Source of the DNA: a virus
DNA length: 42,802 nucleotides
IMG/VR virus record: IMGVR_UViG_3300008740_000018
Location: 1-42,802 of that record
Strand: one strand, 5' to 3'
A program made the position numbers and the translations under genes. The notes under the pieces are model-generated. The model was not told where the DNA came from. It searched no databases and worked only from the letters and a program-made list of their open reading frames with translations. Positions 18,740 through 26,549 of the stretch are shown here, piece after piece. Position 1 is the stretch's first letter. Each line of letters begins with the position of its first letter.

Positions 18740-19069
18740 ATGATTGCATATACATTAAGAGATAGAAATAGAATTGGTAACTTGTTTAATGATTTCTTTG
18801 ATTGGCCCTTAGACCATGTAGAAGATAATGATTGTTATGAATTTGAGGTTAATTTAGCTGGATTCAGCAAGGATAACATTAATGTCAACATTGAAGATGG
18901 ATTACTCCATGTTAAAGCAGAGCAGGGCGAACGTAAGTTCTCCAGACACTGGTCTGTGCCAAATAAAATTGATCCTAATGCTACCATAGCTAAATACGAA
19001 GATGGACTACTTCACATTAAATTAAACAAAAAAGAAGAAGAGAAAGGAGTGAATGTTAGAGTGAACTAG
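18740..19069 (+). CDS. hsp20: small heat-shock protein (Hsp20)
   Basis: 109 residues. An alpha-crystallin domain is visible: YEFEVNLAGFSKDNINVNIE, DGLLHVKAEQGERKFSRHW, then ATIAKYEDGLLHIKLNK, with the conserved G-x-L pair (GLLHI). It is an ATP-independent chaperone that holds unfolding proteins. Hsp20 genes occur in T4-like cyanophages, where an assembly role is suspected. The frame runs upstream to 18701, but that would translate the promoter; ATG 18740 sits at the predicted sigma-54 start. Its stop overlaps the end of the convergent gene by 4 nt. Confidence 0.85.
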   Translation: MIAYTLRDRNRIGNLFNDFFDWPLDHVEDNDCYEFEVNLAGFSKDNINVNIEDGLLHVKAEQGERKFSRHWSVPNKIDPNATIAKYEDGLLHIKLNKKEEEKGVNVRVN

Positions 19070-20232
19070 TCCGTTTGCGAGTTGGCCCATGCCCAGTGAT
19101 CTAAGTGGGACTCAAACCCATCGATTACGGGGCATAGGTCATCTTCGCAGCTAATGATTGCTTCTTTTGAGTTTGGGTACATATTTGTCCATGATTGATT
19201 ACTGGTTTTATCTGAACAAAATTTTCCTTTTTCGTCATAGTTTCCCCTAAGTGCATGATGGAGAATGCCTGGGTACAAGATAAGAGTAGGGATGTTGATC
19301 ATTTCTGCTAGATGACTTATACCTGTATCTGCTCCTATATAATACTTTGAAGTATACATTACTTCGAGCCATTCTTTTAGAGATCCCTCGAACATGGGTT
19401 CAGGCATGTTTATATCATAATGACTTGGGGATTTGCCGCTGAGCGTTCCCCAAGCCACTTTAAGATTGTGTGGGGCGTGTAGGGATTTATCTTTGCAGCA
19501 AGCTAATATTGATTGTTCATATTGAGTTGCATTGTTTGAATGACCTCTAAGGCAGTGTGTTATGTTGTTTGATCCTAGGTTTTCTTTTTTCCATGTTTTT
19601 TTAGCTTTTAGTAATGGGAGATCTTTATTGAGTAACAAGAACCATAATGCTTCCTGTTTCCAGCAGTGGCGATTGTGTTGAGTTACTTTTAAAACGTCAC
19701 GCATACTATAACCATCAAGGTAAAGACTTGTGCGACTATCTTTTGTCCAATCATTTTCTATTATACATCTTAATTCAATAGGAGAGTCTATTATCTCAAT
19801 AAGCTCTTCAAGAGTTTTCCAAAAATAGTTATGTCTATATCTCTCCCAGTAGAAGTTACTCCATCTCCACTTTTCTTCATTATTTTTCATTACAGAATCA
19901 AATGTATCTTTTAACTTGTCCCAAGATACTGGTGTGTTTTCTTTTTCTTCATTTTTAAATCTGTTTTGAACAAACGAATTTGCGTAAGTCCATTGTAATG
20001 GCATAAATTCGTTCTTTACAAATGTAATCTTATTGATTCTTGATTTTGAGCTTTTAGCGATGTAAACAAGATAATTTATTATCCAGATGATATCTCCTAG
20101 GTAGACTCGGTTTTGACGTGATTTGTGTGGATAATGGTCTATTCTGAGGTCTCCGTTAGAAGCCTGACTAATTACGTTATCATTTATGTCGTTTGGGAAT
20201 ATAAGATGGTCTTCGATATGATCTGGCATCAT
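19066..20232 (-). CDS. glycosyltransferase, GT9/heptosyltransferase-like
   Basis: 388 residues. The diagnostic part is near the C-terminus: SKYYIGADTGISHLAEMINI followed by PTLILYPG, the sugar-nucleotide-binding loop of GT-B enzymes of the heptosyltransferase (GT9) type. The N-terminal half is unlike classical GT9 and has many Trp and charged residues. The start has two adjacent ATG codons; a GTGTAT motif lies 9 nt upstream on the minus strand. First-transcribed gene of none of its neighbours: a gap of 17 nt separates it from the upstream gene at 20250. Confidence 0.65.
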   Translation of the reverse strand: MMPDHIEDHLIFPNDINDNVISQASNGDLRIDHYPHKSRQNRVYLGDIIWIINYLVYIAKSSKSRINKITFVKNEFMPLQWTYANSFVQNRFKNEEKENTPVSWDKLKDTFDSVMKNNEEKWRWSNFYWERYRHNYFWKTLEELIEIIDSPIELRCIIENDWTKDSRTSLYLDGYSMRDVLKVTQHNRHCWKQEALWFLLLNKDLPLLKAKKTWKKENLGSNNITHCLRGHSNNATQYEQSILACCKDKSLHAPHNLKVAWGTLSGKSPSHYDINMPEPMFEGSLKEWLEVMYTSKYYIGADTGISHLAEMINIPTLILYPGILHHALRGNYDEKGKFCSDKTSNQSWTNMYPNSKEAIISCEDDLCPVIDGFESHLDHWAWANSQTD

Positions 20233-20241
20233 ATCTTATGT

Positions 20242-20247
20242 ATACAC
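20242..20247 (-). promoter_or_regulatory. GTGTAT late-type motif
   Basis: On the minus strand AGTGTAT, 9 nt before the ATG at 20232. Confidence 0.5.
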
Positions 20248-20249
20248 TG

Positions 20250-21167
20250 CTAATAAAGGATATTTTCTTCAATTATATGGAAAAAGCCATCTACATTTTT
20301 CTCGTGCCATGCTTTTGCATTTTTGCTTACCTTTTTTAGAATATCCATGTTATCTATTACCTCATGATATCTACGCCTTATAGCTTGAGAAATAAACTCA
20401 TCACTATCTTTCTCCCAGTTACAGTCAACTGAAACATAATGATAATCTGGTATCAGTGGATCATAATAAACATTTATTAATCTAGGCATTAATACAGGAA
20501 CCCCTAACCCAAAACACTCTAACTCTCTATGACAAAAATTCCCAGTTCCTGGCGTCGCTAAAGCAAGATATGACTCAGTTAACTCGGTCATAAATGTTTT
20601 CATATCGACTGTTTCCATCATAGGTCTCGGTATATCCAAGTTAGAATCATCTGGATGTACAGTCAGGCATGGAGTGATAATATCTTCTAGGAGGGGAATA
20701 AGATGTCTACGTTTTTTTCTACCATCTCTAGAATGAATATTTGTTCTGCAATGTAAAATCTTACTTTTAGGATTCCACCCCAATTCTTTTTTGTATTCTA
20801 TATATTTGCCCCTGTGTTGCTCTAGATAGGTAAACGGTAAAACTTTAGGGTGCGGGGCCTCTCTGTATTGACATTGAAAAATGGCTATACAGTCTTTGTG
20901 ATTTATTATTTGGTCTTTTATGGCTAGGAATGAATAATATCTATCGTGATGATTAATTATAAAAAATTTTGATCCAATGTCAACAATAATACATCTCTTG
21001 AGTCCGAAACTATTTGCGTCACCATTAACTAAAGGCCACTCATTCTTATGAAAAAGTTCTACTTCATACCCCCTGTCTTCAAAACTCTTTTTTAACTCGT
21101 CTACGAAAAATACATCCCAACAGGTATGTCCATTTAACCGAGTATAGTAGTAAATTTTAACGCTCAT
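20250..21167 (-). CDS. glycosyltransferase-like protein (GT-B)
   Basis: 305 residues. VKIYYYTRLNGHTCWDVFFVDELKKSFEDRGYEVE is a Rossmann-like opening. The C-terminal half has LALATPGTGNFCHRELECFG followed by GVPVLMP, the Glu-containing donor-binding segment of GT-B glycosyltransferases. Its start overlaps the stop of the GT2 gene (ATGA), so the two are co-translated. Specific donor and acceptor unknown. Confidence 0.6.
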   Translation of the reverse strand: MSVKIYYYTRLNGHTCWDVFFVDELKKSFEDRGYEVELFHKNEWPLVNGDANSFGLKRCIIVDIGSKFFIINHHDRYYSFLAIKDQIINHKDCIAIFQCQYREAPHPKVLPFTYLEQHRGKYIEYKKELGWNPKSKILHCRTNIHSRDGRKKRRHLIPLLEDIITPCLTVHPDDSNLDIPRPMMETVDMKTFMTELTESYLALATPGTGNFCHRELECFGLGVPVLMPRLINVYYDPLIPDYHYVSVDCNWEKDSDEFISQAIRRRYHEVIDNMDILKKVSKNAKAWHEKNVDGFFHIIEENILY

Positions 21168-21943
21168 ATATCTATACTATCTTCGCTATAATTTGGTGGA
21201 TTATCAAAAATATTTATACCCCTTTTTAGATCGCCCTTGAGCCTGTCGAAAATAATCCTTTTTTTTCTCAATGTTTTATATTTGGTTGGATTTGTAATTG
21301 AGTTTGGGATTTTATAATGTTTATGTACTGGCTCATTTACTTCCTCGTGGGCTTGTGGGTTAATCTTTTTTATTGTCCTTAGATAGTGCCAAGTTATTAC
21401 ATCTCCGTAGCTTATAACCTTGTCGTAAAAAAATCTTCCATTTCTTGGTATGATGCTTTCATGTATTAATGTGCAGCATGAAGTAAACCCAAGTGTCCTT
21501 GCTCCGTACTTTGAATCCAATAAGCTAAATCCTTCTCCCTTTTCATACTCCCAAGCCCCAACGTTAAATGGAGTATTGTATTTTATGGCCGTTTCTATGA
21601 GTCGCGGCCTCTCTGGTAACATTTCATCATCTGCGTCAATCACTAGCAACCCTGGGTATTCCCCAGATCTTATGAGGGCCTCTTTAATGGCTCTATTTTT
21701 GGCTGTGCTGACGTTTATTGCCTTTGGGTATACATTATGTATCACCTCTTTAGATGAGCTTATTTTGGAGTATTTTTGTATGATTGACTCTGTGTGTTTT
21801 TGCTCTCCGTCCCCACAAAATATAATTACCCAATCCTTCCCCTTCATGGACGTTTCAATGCTATCTATCGCTCGCTCTATATAGTCTTCGGCGTTGTAAT
21901 AGCTCATTAGTACTTGAAAACTTTTTCTTTGCCAAAGATCCAT
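21164..21943 (-). CDS. GT2-family glycosyltransferase
   Basis: 259 residues with a GT-A fold signature: VLMSYYNAEDYIERAIDSI, a GDGEQKHT segment, and LLVIDADDEMLP containing the DxD motif (DAD). C-terminal residues are basic. Family-2 enzymes transfer sugars from nucleotide donors with inversion. First gene of a three-gene minus-strand operon. On the minus strand TATAAT lies 6 nt before the ATG. The divergent plus-strand gene starts 22 bp away. Confidence 0.7.
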   Translation of the reverse strand: MDLWQRKSFQVLMSYYNAEDYIERAIDSIETSMKGKDWVIIFCGDGEQKHTESIIQKYSKISSSKEVIHNVYPKAINVSTAKNRAIKEALIRSGEYPGLLVIDADDEMLPERPRLIETAIKYNTPFNVGAWEYEKGEGFSLLDSKYGARTLGFTSCCTLIHESIIPRNGRFFYDKVISYGDVITWHYLRTIKKINPQAHEEVNEPVHKHYKIPNSITNPTKYKTLRKKRIIFDRLKGDLKRGINIFDNPPNYSEDSIDI

Positions 21944-21964
21944 AAGTATATTATAGTCAACATA

Positions 21965-22612
21965 ATGGACCTAAGCAAGATTTTATTAAACTCACTCAGC
22001 GAGGTGAAAGCTTTAGATACAGAAGAACCCATTCACCCGATTTATGAAATAGGTGGATTTTCTGGAACCAAAATAAGAAAACTTTTAAATAAAATATTAT
22101 CACATGGCGAACTTAAATATGTCGAAGTCGGAGTATTGTTTGGCTCCACCTTTATACCTGCGATTTGTGGCAACAATCTTAAAAAAGCTTACGCTGTAGA
22201 TAATTGGTCAGAGTTTGGTGTGCGTAGAGAATTTTTTATTCAAAACTGTAAAGATTATCTTGACCCCGCCCAAAAAATTGAACTCATAGAAAAGAACATT
22301 TTTAAAACCGCCTTAAAAGATTTTAATAACACCAAGTTCAATGTTTATTTTTAAGACGGTAATCATGAAACAGAAAGTCAATACAAAGCCCTAGATCATA
22401 TGATTAATATTGGAGCCCTAGAGGATGAATTTATCTTTATCGTAGATGACTATGGGTGGGACGGGGTTAAAGAGGGAACCCAAAAAGCGATCAAAAACTT
22501 AAACCTAAAAATACTACACGAAGAAGAGCTTGGTGTTCCGATTTCAGATTCAGAAAATACTAGAAGAAAAAATTGGTGGGAGGGTCTATATGCTTCCGTA
22601 TTAAAAAAATAA
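21965..22612 (+). pseudogene. methyltransferase-like gene interrupted by an in-frame TAA
   Basis: The frame runs from ATG 21965, meets TAA at 22352-22354 and continues open in the same frame to 22612. Across the stop it reads KFNVYF*DGNHETESQ, where the class I SAM-dependent methyltransferase family (Methyltransf_24 type) has an x-DGxH motif. The first part contains YVEVGVLFGST (SAM-binding loop) and YAVDNW. The second has FIFIVDDYGW and WWEGLYASVL. Either a nonsense mutation of TTA/TAT/CAA-type origin, a readthrough site, or two split proteins (21965-22354 and 22400-22612). A frameshift is not needed. Confidence 0.7.
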
Positions 22613-22613
22613 A

Positions 22614-22619
22614 GTGTAA
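22614..22619 (+). promoter_or_regulatory. GTGTAA late-type motif
   Basis: AAGTGTAAATAAGTAC, 8 nt from GTGTAA to the phoH ATG. Confidence 0.6.
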
Positions 22620-22627
22620 ATAAGTAC

Positions 22628-23389
22628 ATGCCTAGAAAAAAAGCTTCTCCCAAGGGAGAAAAAGATAAAAGCACCAATACTTCAAGTCGACCTAAGGTTT
22701 ACCAAAGAGATAAATTAAACTATAAATTAAACGTAAGAGATTTAGAGTGGACAGATAAACAAAAGGAATTTATAGATACGGCCTTAGATAAAGATAATAG
22801 GATATTTTTTCTAAATGGACCAGCTGGAACATCAAAGTCTACATTAGCTGTATACTGTGCTCTTAAGCTCTTAGACCGCAAAAACATTTCTGATATTATA
22901 TACATTAGGTCTGCTGTAGAAAGCTCAGATAGCAAACTTGGTTTTTTACCAGGAGACGCTGAACAAAAACTACACTTCTATAATATACCCTTTTTAGAAA
23001 AGCTTGATGAACTTCTTCCAACGCCAGAAATAGAAAAGCTGGAGAAGGATGAAAGGATATCAATGTATCCCGTTAACTACGCTCGAGGAATGAACTGGAA
23101 TGCGAAATGCATAATTTTTGATGAGGCGCAAAACTCCACCATAAAGGAAATTATTACCGTGTTAACTAGGCTTGGTCATTTTAGCAGATGCTTCATCCTT
23201 GCAGATCCTATGCAAACAGATTTATACTCTGGAAAAACTGGCGGATACAAAACCTTAAGACAACTTTTTTCTGATGAAGAAAGTAAAGCATTTGGGATAA
23301 ATACTTTTTCGTTCAACGAGGACGACGTCATGCGTTCAGAAATTGTTAAATTTATGCTCAAAAAATTAAGACAATTACATGACGATTGA
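22628..23389 (+). CDS. phoH: PhoH-like ATPase
   Basis: 253 residues. A basic tail (1-30) precedes LEWTDKQKEFIDTAL, Walker A GPAGTSKS (64-71), RSAVESSDSKLGFLPGD, the family block MNWNAKCIIFDEAQN (Walker B) and ILADPMQTDL. This is the RNA-helicase-like NTPase PhoH, frequent in marine phages; its role in infection is unsettled, and phosphate control is not proven. Preceded by a clear GTGTAA motif. Confidence 0.9.
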   Translation: MPRKKASPKGEKDKSTNTSSRPKVYQRDKLNYKLNVRDLEWTDKQKEFIDTALDKDNRIFFLNGPAGTSKSTLAVYCALKLLDRKNISDIIYIRSAVESSDSKLGFLPGDAEQKLHFYNIPFLEKLDELLPTPEIEKLEKDERISMYPVNYARGMNWNAKCIIFDEAQNSTIKEIITVLTRLGHFSRCFILADPMQTDLYSGKTGGYKTLRQLFSDEESKAFGINTFSFNEDDVMRSEIVKFMLKKLRQLHDD

Positions 23390-23444
23390 CACTGGAATGC
23401 CTCAGGATATTCACTTAGCGGGCTATCCGTATACTGCTACGTAA

Positions 23445-23678
23445 TCATCCATCTTTTATTTTCCTTTTTTGTTGCGCAAGAAACTTCTTAGTTATTTTAA
23501 AGGCTGAGCTACACAACTTACATTCCATTATTTCTTTACATTTGTATTTTATCTTTTCGCACCCCTTTGTTTTGTTAAATATGGTTTTCTCACAATTACA
23601 ATGGGTGTTCATATCTTTCGTGATGTATAAATTAGAGCGCTTGCTCGGTGGACAATACGGACAGGTATATATATGCAT
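23445..23678 (-). CDS. zinc-binding protein
   Basis: 77 residues with CPYC, CNC, then CEKIKYKCK and CKLC: at least eight Cys that could form two zinc sites. A Shine-Dalgarno AAAGGAG lies 8 nt before the ATG on the minus strand. It could regulate transcription or fold around metal only; no family recognised. It follows the minus-strand gene at 23714 in the same direction. Confidence 0.6.
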   Translation of the reverse strand: MHIYTCPYCPPSKRSNLYITKDMNTHCNCEKTIFNKTKGCEKIKYKCKEIMECKLCSSAFKITKKFLAQQKRKIKDG

Positions 23679-23713
23679 AGTAACACTCCTTTAGTTGGGG
23701 GTTTATTAAAAAG

Positions 23714-24028
23714 TTATGAAAGACTAGCTAAAATAAAATTAAGTGAAATTGGTTTGAAAATATCACTACCCATCTTGTCATACATTTCTTGGGGAGTGAA
23801 ACCTTCTGCTGTAGCCCATGACCATTTTTTTACGTTTAGCTCAAAAGCTTTGAACGTATGTTTTTGGTTATCGTCTTCAACAGCGAAAAGAGCAACTACT
23901 TTACCAGCGCTCTGATTTGTGAGTATAGCTAAATTATCCTGAAGTGCATCTTGCCATAAGATGGGGAGGTCCAGGTTGTTTGCTTCTGCTTCTATCTCTT
24001 TTACTTTGTTTTTTAGTACGCCAAGCAT
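23714..24028 (-). CDS. hypothetical protein
   Basis: 104 residues: an amphipathic helix (LKNKVKEIEAEANNLDLPIL), an Ala/Leu-rich middle, then strands with aromatic residues (VVALFAVEDDN, AFELNVKKWSWATAEGF). A GTGTAA motif is 16 nt upstream on the minus strand. The overlapping plus-strand frame has poor composition and is a shadow. Function unknown. Confidence 0.55.
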   Translation of the reverse strand: MLGVLKNKVKEIEAEANNLDLPILWQDALQDNLAILTNQSAGKVVALFAVEDDNQKHTFKAFELNVKKWSWATAEGFTPQEMYDKMGSDIFKPISLNFILASLS

Positions 24029-24078
24029 TTTTTGCTATATATGATTACACTAAAAACGGCCTTGGGAGGTATAATAAA

Positions 24079-24084
24079 GTGTAA
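24079..24084 (+). promoter_or_regulatory. GTGTAA late-type motif
   Basis: AAAGTGTAATTGTTGCT, 8 nt from GTGTAA to ATG 24093. A TATAAT also lies just upstream (24070). Confidence 0.55.
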
Positions 24085-24092
24085 TTGTTGCT

Positions 24093-24539
24093 ATGAGATA
24101 CCTACGAAAAATAAAAGAAAAGTTTGTAGAAACTAGTAACAAAACATTAAATTTTCTATTAAAAAATAAGAATGCCGTATATTCTACATGTATAACCGTG
24201 CTTTTATGCGGACTATGGTCTATTTCTGTACATATAAAAACTAAAGCAGCTGTTCTTGGGGCTAATCAAAAAACATTGATAGTAATTAACGAGTCAGAAA
24301 AAATAATAAAAACACAGCAAACTCTTCTTAAGGAGCAGGATGATACAATGGTTGAAGTGTTTGATATTCTTACGAAACAGAGTAATGTTATCAATAAATT
24401 AGAAGATGAATTAAATAGCGCTAGGCAGCAACTTTGGAGATTAGATATTTATTATAAGGCTCTCATTGAATATATGAAAAAGATAGGAGAATGGCCACCG
24501 AAAGAGCCGCCCCCAATTAGACCAGACAATATCACATAA
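24093..24539 (+). CDS. membrane-anchored coiled-coil protein
   Basis: 148 residues: basic N-terminus, one membrane span (residues ~30-50, YSTCITVLLCGLWSISVHI), a long coiled coil (KTQQTLLKEQDDTMVEVFDI, then KLEDELNSARQQL) and a Pro-rich tail. The topology is that of an inner-membrane spanin (Rz-like), but there is no o-spanin partner here and it begins a glycosyltransferase operon, so the role is open. Its TAA overlaps the next ATG. Confidence 0.6.
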   Translation: MRYLRKIKEKFVETSNKTLNFLLKNKNAVYSTCITVLLCGLWSISVHIKTKAAVLGANQKTLIVINESEKIIKTQQTLLKEQDDTMVEVFDILTKQSNVINKLEDELNSARQQLWRLDIYYKALIEYMKKIGEWPPKEPPPIRPDNIT

Positions 24540-25486
24540 TGCCTAAATACAGTTTTGACAAACCAATTGTTATACTTCCACACTACGGTGAATTTGGTTT
24601 TTTTATATTTAGATATATAAGGTTAGTTCACGAAATACAAGCGCCCCAAAAAATAGTTTGTTGTGAGCCCAGCCAAAAACTATTCTTTCCGTCAGCTTCT
24701 GATTTTTTTTATGATTGGGAGAATCCCCTTTCGGACGACAATAGACGAGGGTGGAGCGACAATCACCACGAAGACTCCATAAAAGACAAATCAAAATTAA
24801 TATCTATATTTTCTGAAAAATATCCCAATCATGAAATCGTAGATTTATCCAAATACGACGGGACCATACCTAAATCAGTACCTAAAATAAAACCAAATAA
24901 ATTAAGGGGTCTAAAATGTGATGTAGTGATCGGTCCAAGAAAAAGGGGTAGAAGGGGCAGTAAAAATTGGAATCACTGGAATAAACTGGGGGAAATGTTA
25001 GAGTCTTCAGGGATATCTTACGCAATACTGGGAAAACAAGAAAGTTCTTATAAGGTACCTGGAGCTAAGTATTACTCTTGGACATATCCCGACGAAGATT
25101 CAGAAGTAGAACTAATACAGTCTTCGAAATTCTATATAGGAAATAATACTGGGACCGCGCATCTTGCAGCCCTTTTACAAAAACCAATGATTGTTATCAA
25201 ACATCCAAAAATGGGAGATGACCCATTTACGAAAATGATGCAAGATACAAACTCACAAAAGGTTATAAAATTAAATGAACCTTGGCCAGCGCTTTGGTAT
25301 CATGACCCGATATATGTTCACAAAGCTATTGTTAATGAATTTTCGTTTGAAAAAGAATGGATTAAAGAAACTTGGGCTAAAAGTCAAGAAGATCAAAAAG
25401 TACAACTAGATCGTTTAGCTATTATTGAAACCGAACTAAAAGAATTCCACAAAAGCATCAACGAACATGAAAATCAAAACGATTGA
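24539..25486 (+). CDS. GT9/heptosyltransferase-like glycosyltransferase
   Basis: 315 residues. Near residue 205 FYIGNNTGTAHLAALLQKP matches the GT9-type donor-binding loop also present in the minus-strand gene at 19066 (YIGADTGISHLAEM). The N-terminus has KPIVILPHYGEFGFFIFRYI, a Rossmann-like opening. The acidic, Gln-rich C-terminus looks helical. Overlaps both neighbours. Sugar donor unknown. Confidence 0.65.
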   Translation: MPKYSFDKPIVILPHYGEFGFFIFRYIRLVHEIQAPQKIVCCEPSQKLFFPSASDFFYDWENPLSDDNRRGWSDNHHEDSIKDKSKLISIFSEKYPNHEIVDLSKYDGTIPKSVPKIKPNKLRGLKCDVVIGPRKRGRRGSKNWNHWNKLGEMLESSGISYAILGKQESSYKVPGAKYYSWTYPDEDSEVELIQSSKFYIGNNTGTAHLAALLQKPMIVIKHPKMGDDPFTKMMQDTNSQKVIKLNEPWPALWYHDPIYVHKAIVNEFSFEKEWIKETWAKSQEDQKVQLDRLAIIETELKEFHKSINEHENQND

Positions 25487-26549
25487 TTTAAAAGACCACA
25501 GGGATTCAAGCGATGGCTGGTATGAAATAAATTTATATCCAGAAAGATCCTTTGAGAGAACTGTGGATGTTATACTGTACGGAAGTGAATCTTATGGAAA
25601 TTTTCATTATCATTATCTTTTCCAATATTACAATGCTCGCAATATAAAAGTTAGGGTACATGCGGCTTATAATCTGTTCCCAATTGCGTCTTTGCTCGGT
25701 CATACTATTATCTTGCAAAAACCATTACTCGCAGACTCTTGGCTGAAACAGTGTCTGTCGAGAAAGTCAACTTATGAATTTGATAGAAAATATTCTTGGG
25801 AGAAGTATGGCGTAACACATTGGGAAGATGGAGGCTCCAATGAAGGTGGGTTAAAAAATATGAGATGGCTTAACGATGTGGACATCTGGACAAAAGGTTC
25901 GAAATATTATGTTGCAAAAACCGTTGGAATTTATGGACACTTTGAGTTACTTACTCTCTTTAATTCAATTAAAGATAAAACCATGTTTATTGACAAAAGA
26001 GCACTTGATATATTTAGTGAAGAGGGCTCCCATTTTCCTCAAAATCTTTTGTGGATCGAATACTCAGGTAGGCGGGGGCCAATGGCTAATATAATGGAAC
26101 TAATAAAAAGCTACTCTAACACCCCGATATTTTTGTCAAGTAAAAGTAGGTTTGGCGGTAATGGCTTTCTTGAAAAAGTGGTTTACGAGAATGAAGGACA
26201 TAAATATTTTCTCACATATCAAATGTTATGCTCCATATACAATAATGTTAAGTTCGCAGCGGTAGGTGGCTCAGCTAGTCTTTTTTCAATAGCCCCTTTT
26301 ATTAATTGTGCAATTATGCTTGATAGTGGGCATAACGTTTCTCACCAAACGGGATTTTTTAAATCACTCTTCAATAAGGCTATTTTTAATGAGGATACTT
26401 ATTGTTTTCCCTGCGAGCTTAAGATGGATTCCGCCAAGCACTCTTACGACGCCCTAAGCAAGAACAGGACAGAATTTATAAAAACAGTAATGAGGGGTCT
26501 GACAAGCGAAAGAGGAAATGCTAATTTAAGCTCGCTAATTATACAATGA
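25467..26549 (+). CDS. glycosyltransferase-like protein, paralogue 1
   Basis: 360 residues, not assignable with certainty. It has KTIDLKD at the start, GWYEINLYPERSFERTVDVI, YNLFPIASLLGHTIIL, WIEYSGRRG, and a C-terminal GGSASLFSIAPFINCAIMLD that resembles the donor-binding end of GT-B enzymes. The next gene is its full-length paralogue with the same order of blocks. Starts inside the end of the upstream gene, so translationally coupled. Confidence 0.5.
   Translation: MKIKTIDLKDHRDSSDGWYEINLYPERSFERTVDVILYGSESYGNFHYHYLFQYYNARNIKVRVHAAYNLFPIASLLGHTIILQKPLLADSWLKQCLSRKSTYEFDRKYSWEKYGVTHWEDGGSNEGGLKNMRWLNDVDIWTKGSKYYVAKTVGIYGHFELLTLFNSIKDKTMFIDKRALDIFSEEGSHFPQNLLWIEYSGRRGPMANIMELIKSYSNTPIFLSSKSRFGGNGFLEKVVYENEGHKYFLTYQMLCSIYNNVKFAAVGGSASLFSIAPFINCAIMLDSGHNVSHQTGFFKSLFNKAIFNEDTYCFPCELKMDSAKHSYDALSKNRTEFIKTVMRGLTSERGNANLSSLIIQ

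Noticed and set aside
20132-20140. TGTGGATAA, another DnaA-box match
   Set aside because: It lies alone inside a glycosyltransferase gene without promoter or element A; one such hit is expected by chance in a window this size.
22352-22354. TAA reassigned as a sense codon
   Set aside because: TAA ends many clearly complete genes here (for example TerL and the portal), so code change is not supported; only this single gene is affected.
23673-23915. Plus-strand frame opposite the minus-strand gene 23714-24028
   Set aside because: The minus-strand protein has a more natural composition and a late-type motif upstream; the plus frame has neither.
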